Shown: piece after piece, positions 46,025 to 56,426 of the stretch
Position numbering within the stretch: the first letter of the stretch is position 1
How the letters are laid out: the number at the start of each line of letters is the position of its first letter
Assembly: GCA_949592205.1 (NCBI GenBank)
Contig: CATIUR010000001.1
Span: forward strand, 263,474,250 to 263,538,249
Direction: 5' to 3'
DNA length: 64,000 nucleotides
DNA from: Helichrysum umbraculigerum
Lineage: Eukaryota > Streptophyta > Magnoliopsida > Asterales > Asteraceae
Program-made: the position numbers and the translations under genes
The notes under the pieces: model-generated
Database searches by the model: none
Told to the model about the DNA's origin: nothing
What the model saw: the letters and a program-made list of their open reading frames with translations, nothing else

Positions 46025-47236
46025 ATGGCAAGAAGTTATGAAAGCGATGCAAACGATAACAACATTGTTAGGGGGAGAAACGTTGATAGCTCTGGTTCGA
46101 GTTCTGACAACACGGTGCCGTCTTTTACACATTTAGGTCTTAGGGAAGTTCCCATCACTTCATCATGTCAAGAGTTGTTGGATGCTATTGAGAGATTCAG
46201 ATGGGACATTCCTTTCACAGCTGAACTGATAAGGAAGTCTTTCGTTTATTTTCCTAATAATCAATTAGTTCTGATCCAGAATGTTTTAGATGTTGCAGAT
46301 ATAGAGAGGCAGTTTGGGTATGAACAGCGATTCATTGATGAACTTATAGATTTCGAGGCATCTTTGAATTCAAGGATTGAAGAAGAAGAGGTATTTTTCA
46401 CTGCACAGAAAAAGCGGTGCACGGAGATTTACGAGATATTGAGATAGTCCTCGTTTCCATATTCAGCTATACACGCGTCGTGTCTTTATCGCATGTTGAC
46501 AGCATTGTACCAGATTAATGGACATCCCGATTCTGAAACGGATAAGGACTTTTTGAGTGGTTTAAGAGAATTAGTCCGTCTATTGCAGATGGATGACCAC
46601 CTGAGAGATCCAATACCTCATAGAGTAATAGTGACTGACACCATCCATTTCTACCTTCAAAGGATGGTAACTCAGTTGGATCATTTGGCTAAGGAGGAAG
46701 CAGAAAGACTTCACCCTGATTTCATTCACCCACATTGCGAGATTGACTATGCTAGTTAATTGGTGGTGAATTTGGATGCTTTGATTGATCGTGGTAAGGT
46801 TTTAACCCCAAGAGATCATTTCCAGAATGGAATGGTGGAGCTCTACACTAGGTTCGTGGAGATATTCAAGAACTCAGGATTGGAGTTTAGTAATGTTCAG
46901 GAGGTAGTCATCCAAAAGATAGAGAGAAGGGTGAGGGACTTGAAGAGAAATCCGCTAGTGGGAAGGCATCAGGGGATAGTAGAGGCTAGTTTGGAGTTCA
47001 TGAGCGAGTTGGAAGAGAATAATCCTGATCGTGAAGTTAAGTTAGATGGCGATAAAATAGTTTGGGCCGAGGAAGGACCAGTTAATAAGATCGTAAGGAA
47101 AATCGCTTGGAATTTGGTTTATCTGCAGCCTGTGGCTACTGAGCATTTGCATAATTTCCCGTGTTTTGGGCATGGTGTGGTTAATGTCATAGCACAAATC
47201 ATGGAGCGTTTCATAAGCCTCTATCCGATGCACTAG
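46025..47236 (+). pseudogene. A2 ORF X, unknown retroelement protein
   Basis: One frame of 403 codons from ATG (MARSYESDAND) has in-frame stops at 46445-46447 (TAG) and 46757-46759 (TAA). The Ser/Asn-rich N-terminus is followed by a helical, acidic body. It aligns with A1 ORF X (29423-30523) over most of its length, including the block around the first stop (SSFPYS directly follows it) and the C-terminal W.L...FP.F...YP block. It is the first gene after the PBS, the normal place for gag, so it may be a divergent structural protein. I do not recognise a named family. Confidence 0.6.
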
Positions 47237-47540
47237 TTTTCCTCTTCTATAACTTTTATGTCATAGGATTTATTGTCATTTTATTTATTTAGACTTTATT
47301 ATTTTATTTGCATGTTTGAGTGATTGAACAATTTTTATTATATGCGTGAATGAATAATTTTTGAATATTATTTAATTGTTTCGTTAATTATTGTTTGAAT
47401 TTAGTTGTTATTTGTTTAGTTTGAAATCAAGGAGTTTTGAAGTCATTGTGATCCTCCAGGTATGTGTTTAGTTCTAAAATTGGTGTCGAGTAAGTGGCAA
47501 GTGGTGGTAATCGAAATTTTAAAAAATTCTGTTTTTACAT

Positions 47541-47660
47541 CCATACGCCGTATGGATTGTTTTGGGCCATCGGGCCGCGTGTTGACTGGACTTTAATGAG
47601 TTGACTTGGGCTGTTAAATCCATACGCCGTATGGAAATTCCATACGGCGTATGGATCAAA
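47541..47660 (+). promoter_or_regulatory. Internal copy of the LTR palindrome module
   Basis: Three CCATACG(C/G)CGTATGG palindromes start at 47541, 47620 and 47640; the last two are again spaced 20 bp. Between them lies a GGGCC...TTGGGCT stretch like the LTR segment GCTGGGCCGGGCTTG. The order matches the LTR promoter (palindrome pair, then GGATCAA, then an AT-rich stretch). It lies about 900 bp before the second gene and may be its promoter. Confidence 0.5.
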
Positions 47661-47822
47661 AATTTCATAAACCGTATGCAGCCTTGTTCTTCTTCATTTT
47701 TGAAAACCAAACACCACAACCACCACCCACTGCCGCCGCGGACCACTCTCAACCACCACTTTCCGGCCACTCATTCTACTACATTTCCTTGTTTTCTTGT
47801 TACACGAACTCTCCTCTACAAG

Positions 47823-48533
47823 GTATAACTCGAATTTTTGAATTTCATTGGTTAAATTTTGGGTTTGAAAGTTAGGGTTTGTGTATGCGATTTGGGTATT
47901 TCAAATTTGAGTATGTTTGTAGGCATATATTAATTGAATTAAGTTTGCCATGAACTATATGATGTAATGTCATGCTCAAGTTTACAATATGTTTCATATT
48001 TTGTGTTATTCGATTTACTCGTTCGTATTTATATAATGGGATTATGTTGTGTACTCATTTGCTAGGGTTTTGATTTAAGCTTGTTAATTTTCTGGTCACA
48101 TGATGATTAATGCGAATATTTGTTTGGTACACAAGTATTTGTGATTACGGTTGTGTGACAAATTGTTGTTTCTCGAATTTGTTCAAAAATGCGATTATGA
48201 TAATTCATGTTGAATGGTATGAATAATTGCTATTTACTAAGACTAGGTTTTAGTGATTGTGAGAGTGGTTTATTCATTTATTCATATTGGTACCAAATTG
48301 TTATAATTCATTTTGAATCGACAATTGTCATGAATATTAATTAAAGTATATATATTTTAGCAAGATGAGTAATTTTGGTTCATAATGCAAATTAGGGTTT
48401 ATGGATTGTGATTGTTGCGGTAGTTTAAGTTAACCTTAATGGTGGATTATTCCATAATTAGCCGAAATGCTGCCGAAATTTCTTTTAGCACCTTATTTGC
48501 GTTTCCTGTTTTACTAATGGTTATTATTCTTAG
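47823..48533 (+). other. Possible 5' UTR intron of the A2 second gene
   Basis: CTACAAG|GTATAACT at 47822/47823 and TTATTCTTAG|TAG at 48533, with a TTTACTAAT branch-like site about 25 nt upstream of the acceptor, would remove 711 bp of T-rich sequence and place the ATG at 48541 8 bp into the next exon. This is prediction only. Confidence 0.4.
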
Positions 48534-48540
48534 TAGTGTA

Positions 48541-50075
48541 ATGGCTAGCAGGAGAACTAGAGGCGGTCAGGCATTGGGCAATCCATTGATCAGAACCCAC
48601 AGATATCTTACTTTTCATAATTCTTATTCGGAGACTACAAGATATCAGTTTAGATAACGTTTGGCTGCAAATATTGACCAGCCAATTGAGGTTTTTCATT
48701 CTGTGGATTGGAATGCTCTATAGCATGTGGTTGAGAGAGACGGGTTTGCTACAAGGCATGAGAGGATTAGGAATTTACTTGCTATTCCGTATAGACTTGA
48801 GGATGGAAACATTGGATTTGTTTCTTATGCCTGGTATAGGATGTTTAGCATTTGGGAGTATATATATAGAGAGCTTGTGGTGGAGTTTTATAGCACATTT
48901 CGGTTCGATCACAGGTCGACCGACTGGACTGCAGAGACTATTTCCTTTCAGCTTGGGGGTTAGCCGAGACAGATGTCTCTTGTTGAGTTTGCTCTTGGAA
49001 TTGGATTGTATGAGCCAAACGAGATTCACAACCCACATTTGCTGGCTCATATTTCAGCTGGTACAGTGATAAAGCTTACAGATTTGTAGATTGAGCAGGA
49101 GTGGCAGTTTATTGCCCAGGGAAGCTATGGGGATACAACCCCTTCTTATCGAGCTATTCGAGATCCTCGTCACCGTCTCATTCACCGATTGTTGACATTT
49201 ACCATTGTTGGCCGTCGAGAGGGACCTGAGAAGGTTTCCAAGCCTGATTTATTCTACCTTAGTTCTATTATTAAGAAGAGGCTGGTGAATGTTCCTTGGA
49301 GATTGGCTAGGTGGATGTCTAAGAGAGCGACTGGTATTAGGAATTCGAGTAGTTTATGTGGTGTTCATTTTGTTACTAGATTGGCTAGGCACTTTGGGTT
49401 AGAGATTCCGGAGGAGATAGGGACGTGCACTGTTGTTCAGCCTGGTATGGAGTGGTTAACAGTACGGACGTTAGAGGCCCTAGATCTCATTGAGTCATGT
49501 AGCATATATGGTGGTGATGAAGAGATGTATTATTGGGTTGCAACTACTCCGTTGCGGCAGGTTTTGTGGCCTAGGCAGGCTAGGGTTGCTGCGGCTAAAG
49601 GAGATGCAGCAGGTAGAGGAGCGGCACGAGGCCGAAACAGAGGATATGTTGCAGAGTTTGATCAGTTACAGCAGCAGTTGTCACAGATGGACATTCGTCA
49701 TACTCAGAGGTTTGACGCTATGGAGCTGATGCAGAGGCAGCACCTTCACCAGATGAGTGCGCATATGGACTATCAGGATAGCCTTTTTGCTCAGATATTC
49801 AGGATCAGCGTCCACCTTACCAGCCCTTTCAGTATCAGATGCCGCTAGAGCTGTACCCCACATACCAGCAGCCCAGACCGACTCACGACCAGGCCGAACC
49901 ATCCTACACATATCAGCAGCCACGACCATCTTATGATCAGGGAGGATCATTTCATCTGTATAGGAGCATGGATGATGAGGCGGAGGACAGTGATTTGGAT
50001 GATATGCATCCTATTGGGTTATTGATTCCAGACATTTTTATTATTATTATTATTATCTTTATTTGTAGTAATTAA
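48541..50075 (+). pseudogene. ATHILA ORF-1-like protein of A2, broken
   Basis: From ATG the frame reads MASRRTRGGQ and stays collinear through four in-frame stops (48655, 48721, 48961 and 49087) and a frameshift near 49790-49800. Central features match the Arabidopsis ATHILA ORF-1 family as I know it: VEFYSTFRFD, ISFQLGG, MSLVEFALGIGLYE, and IIKKRLVNVPWRLARWM further on. A Gln-rich coiled region (FDQLQQQLSQMD) and a Pro/Tyr/Gln-rich acidic tail follow. The role of the family in the Athila cycle is not established. The position, downstream in a pol-less element with a possible own promoter, is notable. Confidence 0.7.
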
Positions 50076-50354
50076 TATTGTTCGGATATTATCGTACTTT
50101 GCATTAGGTTTAGTTGTGTTTGTGTTTAATTAGGATGTTTTAATATTTGGTATTGTTTAATCTTGTTTGTTGATGATCCCTCAGAATTTTGTTGTGTGCA
50201 CGTGCGATGCTGGCAGTAAGTTCAGCGAAATGAATCAAGGGGATGTGAGATTTTCGTATCGTCTTTGTTATGACAATAACTCACTCATTATTCTAGGGGA
50301 GTTTTTCTGTTCTAAATCTTTTCTCTTTTTCCCGTTTTGAGTATTTTAACTTTT

Positions 50355-50389
50355 GTACAATGAGGACATTGTACTTTTTTAAGTGGGGG
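50355..50389 (+). other. A2 internal hairpin plus PPT-like tract
   Basis: Stem GTACAAT/ATTGTAC with loop GAGGAC (50355-50374) is followed 6 nt later by AAGTGGGGGATG. It is 1.1 kb upstream of the 3' LTR. Confidence 0.75.
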
Positions 50390-50846
50390 ATGAGAGAGAA
50401 AAGAGTTAAGTTTCCACATACTTGTCACGATTGGAGTAAGTAGATAATGTTGTAATGGATTAACTTTTATCCCAGTAAATTATGTAACTAGGAGGTGATA
50501 AGTTGCTCATTTTTCAAACAAATTTTTAAATTTAAAATTTCTGTTTTCTAAAGATGATTTATTTTGTAATAATGTAGGTTGAATTAAAATTTTCCTACAC
50601 TTTTAATAATTGTAAATAATGAAAGATGTTATTTAGCTTCATTATATGATGTATTTGATAGGCAATTTGTGTGAGAATTTTTGAGCTTTTAATAAATGAC
50701 AATAAAGGAGTAGATGATACTTTTAAATGAACTTCAGTTATGTATGATGTATGTCTTAATTTTCATATGAGTAGTGTGCGATATGTCATATATTTGGGAA
50801 TTCAATTAATATCATTTGGGGATATACTGGGTGTTGTTTTCTATGT

Positions 50847-51049
50847 TGTACGAAAGTACAGACCTGGTCTCCATCAGTATATCTAATGAAAAAGAGCAAA
50901 AAGAGTTTAAATAAACTCGAGATTTAAAAGTGTAATCAAACTATGTCGCTTTGTTGTACTGAGGTACAGACCTGTCACCAATGGTTTGACTAACAATTAT
51001 TATCGCTAAACCAAAATCAAGTTATGTCGCTTTGTTGTGTTGAGGCACA
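50847..51049 (+). repeat. Three TGTAC-type hairpins with GACCTG tails
   Basis: TGTAC-gaaa-GTACA (50847), TGTAC-tgag-GTACA (50955) and TGTGT-tgag-GCACA (51036) are each followed by GACCTG. In the third, the fourth stem pair changes from A-T to G-C. Spacing is 108 and 81 bp. Confidence 0.75.
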
Positions 51050-51455
51050 GACCTGTCACCTATGTCTTGATTTGAAAAATGATTAATTAAGTTGAATTTC
51101 CATAATATGTAATATTGGTGTGTTATGAGTATGAGAGTATATAACTATCAATAATTTGAGGGGACATCTACATAATAATAATAGATTAAGCTCAGTTATT
51201 TGAATATAGATTGTTTAAGTCGATAACAATATCAATAATCATTATGAACTAGTTAATGTTTTAAGAATAATAAGTTCATATGTAGAATATTTTTGCGACC
51301 TCATAATTTCTTATTATTTGTTTTTAGAATTAACAGGATTTTAAATATAAGAATTTGAGTTGAAAGTGGGTGATGATGTATAATTCCTTTGTTAGTTATT
51401 TAGTTTAATGGAGATGACTGTTTTCTGTTTAAATTTGATTTTTTGAATCGATAGT

Positions 51456-51490
51456 CTACTTGAGGACAAGTAGGATTCAAGTGGGGGATG
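51456..51490 (+). other. A2 terminal hairpin plus polypurine tract
   Basis: Stem CTACTT/AAGTAG with loop GAGGAC (51456-51473) is followed 5 nt later by AAGTGGGGGATG and the 3' LTR. Confidence 0.8.
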
Positions 51491-51492
51491 TT

Positions 51493-53014
51493 TGATAAAC
51501 GCTCATAAGTACTATATTTAAGTAGTATTTTGCCCATATTCTTGGATGTTTTTATTGCATTTAATTAAGTTTAGATACTGATTTTGTTCGTATTTGCAAA
51601 TAGTAGTGGAAACGGAGCGTTGTGAAGAAAGAGATGGAAAACAGTCAATAAATGAATTAAATGATGCATTTTTGAAGAAACGAGTAAAGCCGAATGGTTA
51701 AATGAAGAAAAATATCAAAATTGGCTGGAATTTCATTCCATACGCCGTATGGAATATCCATACGCCGTATGGAATGAAGCGGTGGAAGCCCAGTGAACGC
51801 GGAGCTGGGCCGGGCTTGTAATCAATCCATACGCCGTATGGAATTTCCATACGCCGTATGGATCAACTTTTCAGAATAGTATAAAACGCGATTTTAAACT
51901 CTAAAAACGGGAGATCGGCTGGGATTTCGACTGAGGGTTTTCTGGTTCGATAGCAGAGGTTTATTTACGAATTTTAGGGTTATTTTGGAGGCACAAAGAG
52001 CTAAGGTTGAGGTTAATTCGCTTTATCTTTTTGTGATTCGTTATTCGGTTTATATTTACTTCGTTTATCTTGATTACATTGATGTTATTAATGTTGGATA
52101 ATCTGAGTTTACCATTCTAATGATGAATTGAACTATTGAGTAGTTATGTAGTAATAAAACTCGGATTATGATTGTTGAATGATTATAATTGTACGTTTAT
52201 GAAGTTGTTGATTAAAGATTATTATGTTATCCGTTGAACCTTAGTTATTGGTGATTATTTAGTTATTTCTTAACGTGATTAGTAATGCTATTGAGATTGA
52301 TTTCCTTTCATATTATTAATTATTGATGATTAGAATTTAGGTTTTGATCATTGCTGAACATATTGAGTTTGACAGGTTAAGAGTATAATGATTGAATAAT
52401 CTAAGATGAATAAGCTAATAAGTGATTATTAGTTGGTATTGTTGATTCATACCGCTAGGATTAATCATAATTTATCGTGAATACTTAAAGCATAATTTAG
52501 GGTAAAGCACACAATAGAAAAGTACTATTCTTGTGACATCGGATCGATGTTTAATGTGGAACCCCAGGTTATAGAAATTAGTTGGACCCGGACAGTTGGC
52601 TAATTAACTATCAATTTGGATTCTTTGATTAGTATTTAAGTTGATATAAAAGAAATCACAATCAACAATGAACGTGCAATTAATCAGAATACATGAATTT
52701 TAGTGGAGTTATTTACACAATTACTTGTTCCTTCCTATTGTTTCCTCTTTATCATTTAATTTAAGTATTTTTATTGTTTATTTATTTATTTCAACTTAAT
52801 GTTCGCACGGAACTAAAACGTCTCCCAGTTTATTGTTTTTTTTAGTTAATTAGTATTTCTTATTTTCATAAATAACCACTGTTGCCTGAGATCGACTCGA
52901 ACTTACCAAGTCTATACTTACATTCGATCAGGTATTCTTGCCTAATTGTGTGATAGTGTTAATAAGGTATTTCCATTTCTAAATAAATAAAACGAGACGC
53001 TTCACACGCTATCA
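51493..53014 (+). repeat. A2 3' LTR
   Basis: This 1522-bp copy of 44128-45649 has all four palindromes intact (51738, 51758, 51827 and 51847) and the TATA box at 51880-51886. Confidence 0.95.
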
Positions 53015-53100
53015 GCAACGTAGGATCAACTCGCAGGAAAAGGTTCAGTTCGCAACGTAGTGTGCGATCTGAATTTGATCTCGGCTCGCAAGTTCGGCTA
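53015..53100. repeat. ACTCGCAGG/CAGTTCGCAAC array, right part
   Basis: This continues the array cut at 44127. ACTCGCAGGAAAAGG, CAGTTCGCAACG and GATCTCGGCTCGCAAG lie here; the last resembles words in the Sirevirus leader near 26846. Confidence 0.75.
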
Positions 53101-54629
53101 TAATGGTTTCATTTTTGAAAACTTGGTCAAACGTGTTCGGTTTGACCCAAAACTTTTAGGAATGTCTTAAATATGTTTATAGAGCTCGGGAAAATTGTCG
53201 TTGCGTTTTATAGTTGACTCGAAAGTGTCGTTTTCATCTTTATGCAAAAACAGTCCCGAAACTCAGTTTTTTTTACAAGTTTTCGCCTATTTTCGAGCTT
53301 GTTTCCGTTGGTCATATGTTCACAAAAAATCCCGAAATTTTACACAATGTTCCCACATATCTTAATTACTTACTGTATTTTTTTCATGATTTTTGGATAA
53401 CCATAACTCACTAAATAAAATCGTGAACCAAGTGTGTTTCAGGAATACGTTTTCATAATCTTTCTTCACAAATCAGTTAATAACTCAAAATCGGTGTATT
53501 TTCAAGAGACGAGTTCTACACGAAAGTTGTTCCTAACAAATATACGAAGGTTTTCCAAGTAGTTTCATGCATTTATTTTACTTGTACGATTTTATATGAT
53601 TTTCTAAAGTGGACTGAAAAATCTGTCCAGAAAGTGATCTTTAACAAAGTTTTGTTTCACTTAGTTTTGGTTGTGTTTTTACTTAAGATCTTTCATAAAA
53701 TGAACATTTAACATATTAAGGAGTAAGAAACTTGCAATATTAGTGAAAGTAGAGTGATCCTTACATAGCTTTAAAGATGGAGATAGATGTGTTGAAAGAT
53801 GATGATCTTGTTGATGCTTGTTCTTGATCTTCCCTTGCAACTTTTGAAGATGGTTATGGTAATGATTTTTGGAAAGATGATGATGAGTTTTGTTGCTGTT
53901 GCTGTTACCGAAAGTGAGAGGAAGAGGAGCAAGGAAGAGTGGGTGAGGGAGTGGTTTGAATGAATGAAATGATAGAGTGTGGGTGAGGTGTTTGTGTGAA
54001 TTTGTCAACCAAGGCATGGGGTGTTAATTGGGTGGTTGTAGCAAAACCGGCCCATGCTGGGCCCACCCAAGCATGGAGAGTTTGAAATTTTGTTCCCCGT
54101 TTTGTGTTTAATCACGTGGTCGTTTACCCGACCGTTTTACGTTAAAACGCTTTTTATTTGTTTAGTTTGTTAATGTTATTTCGCGTATATACATTTCGAA
54201 GTATTATTCCAAATACTTTATTTTAAGTTTCAAAGATATAATTTTTGAGGCGTTTGGTTGTCGGGTTCGATTTGTGTACTTTTGACATGTACGTTACGTT
54301 TTATATAAAACGTATAAATGTTTTTCGTTTAATCGTTATGCTTTATCGTTCGCATAATATTTCAAAGTAAATAACTATTATAAAAATTGTTTTACGTTAT
54401 TTATAAAAAAAATTTCGCCAACGATCGTATATTTTTGTCGGACTCGTTCCGAACGTTTCGCGCGTAATTACTAATAATTACAAATTTTGTAATACCTCAC
54501 GTATTAAATCGTTGGGTTTTGCTAGACTTATCTCATTAAAATAAATTTGAATTCACTAAGTTGGGAATTAGCTCTAAGTATGCATGTGTTTAATGTTCGT
54601 AATTGTACCGAAATTTGAGGAGTGTCACA

Positions 54630-55550
54630 TTTGATTCCAAATAATCCAAGATCTAACTTTATTACCCTCCCCGTCCCCCCCGCAAGAGAATTTTCTACGG
54701 ATATTTTCAAGGGAATTAAGAATACATACCGGGGCACGGAAAAGGGAAAAGAAGTATAACGGAATGCTTCCAAGTACCGACTTAACTAAAGTTAACCGAC
54801 CACCGAAAGAAATCACTCTAGCTTTCCAATCCGAAAGTCTACTTTAAAACTTATCTACAACCGGTTTCCATGACGCCATCCTATTCATCGAACACCCTAC
54901 CGGAAGACAAAGATATTTAAATGGCGTTGATTCCATCCCACAACCAACTAAATCAGCCCACAATTTGACCACCTCTTCCGCTACACCGATTCCCATGATT
55001 TTACTTTTTTCTTAAATCAATTTTCAAACCTAGCGCTAATTGAAAACATTTAAGGAGAGACAATAAACTTACCAAATTATCCTCATTCCACTCCCCAAAG
55101 AATATCGTATCGTCAGTGAATTGTAGATGGGACACAATTACTTGACCTTGATCATCATGGTTATCACCAACGGACACACCTTTAAAAGTACCATTCCTTA
55201 AAGATTCCATCATTGCTACATTAAGATCCTCCACCACCAATAGAAACAAAAAAGGAGACAAGGGATCTCCCTGTCTAATCCCTCGAGATATCCGAATCCC
55301 TTCAGTCGGAGATCCATTGTCTAAAATCGAAGTCGAAGCAGACGACACACAAGCCTTAATCCATTTAATCCACCTCCTCCCAAAAACCATTTGATCCATA
55401 ACCAAATATAAATATTCCCAATTAATGCAATCGTACGCCTTCTCAAAATCTACTTTAAACACCGGTCCCTTTTCCTTCTTTTTCTTCATGAAATCCATAA
55501 GCTCATTTGCCACTAGAATGCCATCTAAAATAGATCTCCCTTCTTAAACC
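54630..55550 (-). pseudogene. Minus-strand LINE reverse transcriptase part
   Basis: RT motifs on the minus strand are GRSILDGILVANELMDF, VFKVDFEKAYDCINW, GIRQGDPLSPFLFLLVVEDL and FTDDTIFFG (the usual FADD box has Thr for Ala). Then, after stops, come SFGGRLTLVKSVLGSIPLYF and SWIIWNQ, where the solo LTR cuts in. The 5' end is truncated near 55550, as is usual for LINEs. It joins 42095 and below in the ancestral copy. Confidence 0.88.
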
Positions 55551-56106
55551 TTGCTTTGTGATAATCAATCTCCAAAGTGAATCACTAATATGTCCACCAA
55601 AAATTTGACATGTGTAGCCTTTTTGGGAAGAGTAGAATAGTCTTCTTAATAATTAAAAGTTTGAATGCATTGAACCTTTTGCCGTTTTATTTGAATTTTG
55701 TTATGTATTTCTGTTTTTTAATATTGTAATCCTTTGAAATTTAACTTTTTAATGTTTTACCATATAAGTTTTTCCCCCTAATGATTTAAACCTTCAAATT
55801 TGTGTTGACTAATTGGTTTAACCTTTTAAAGGGTTAAACTAATAAACTTTTGAAAGTTTGATGATTAAATTTGAAATGGTTATAATGGTAAAATCATCAT
55901 AAAATATAAACTTGAGTGATTAGACCATCAAACTTGTGAAGTACAAAGAGCATATATCCCTGTAAAAGGTTAAAATCATCAAAAAAATTAAACTTGAATG
56001 AATAAATCATGATATGAAAGTTTAGAGGGTTAAAATGAAAAAAAAAGTAAAACTTTGAGAATTAAATCATTATTAACCATATTATTTTTTTAATTTTTAG
56101 TATATT
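55551..56106. other. AT-rich spacer
   Basis: No coding sequence or recognised repeat is seen. Repeated phrases of the TTAAACT/AAATCAT type look like slippage-prone AT-rich DNA. Confidence 0.5.
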
Positions 56107-56116
56107 ATTAATTATT

Positions 56117-56300
56117 GGAAAATGCTATACGTAGCCCTTAGGGCTATGAATAAGATTTTCAAACACGCATTGAATGTTTGTACCTTAATAATAACCACCC
56201 ATCTCCTGAATATAACTTCTCTCAACCACCTTAATTTATCACCTCTTAAAGCATGAATTTACTCTTAAACATAGCTCTAAGGGCTACAAATAGCAAAATC
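56117..56300. mobile_element. MITE, Mutator-like by target duplication
   Basis: A 184-bp unit has terminal inverted repeats of about 31 bp; both contain GTAGCCCTTAG-GCTATG. Perfect 10-bp direct repeats ATTAATTATT flank it (56107-56116 and 56301-56310). A 9-10-bp duplication suggests a Mutator-type MITE, but the flank is AT-rich, so the true length is uncertain. Confidence 0.7.
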
Positions 56301-56396
56301 ATTAATTATTAATTAAGAGTTTATAAAGTAACAACTTTTTCGCAAAGAAACACTTAAACTAATATTTTCTAAACTAAAATATTCGTATTTACGATA

Positions 56397-56426
56397 CTAG
56401 CCCTTATACCCGTGTATTACACGGGT
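56397..56426 (-). mobile_element. Helitron-like 3' terminus
   Basis: The minus strand reads hairpin ACCCGTGT-aat-ACACGGGT, seven bases, then CTAG followed by T. A hairpin shortly before a CTRR end with insertion next to T is the Helitron 3' signature. The 5' TC end was not found. Confidence 0.55.

Larger units (their letters stand above)
44128..53014 (+). mobile_element. A2, pol-less Athila-like element
   Basis: Two 1522-bp LTRs (44128-45649 and 51493-53014), with about 19 differences by eye, are flanked by the perfect duplication GCAAC (44123-44127 and 53015-53019). The internal part has a PBS, ORF X, an ATHILA ORF-1-like gene, two hairpin-PPT modules, and no gag, protease, RT or integrase that I can recognise. 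It is inserted inside the array of the solo LTR. Confidence 0.93.
42714..54629 (-). repeat. Solo chromovirus LTR interrupted by A2
   Basis: The ends TGTCACACCCCC (42714) and GAGTGTCACA (54629) are flanked by the perfect 5-bp duplication TTTGA (42709-42713 and 54630-54634). Removing A2 leaves 3,024 bp with no coding sequence, PBS or PPT, so it is a solo LTR. Shared landmarks with the Tekay LTR (a CACCCC...TGTAAA-CTCACCT block at about 43610-43665, GTTGGTGAT at about 43820) place it in the same lineage. Confidence 0.85.

Noticed and set aside
46493..47236. Three separate ORFs in A2
   Set aside because: All three are in one frame and align as a unit with A1 ORF X; the gaps are stop codons.
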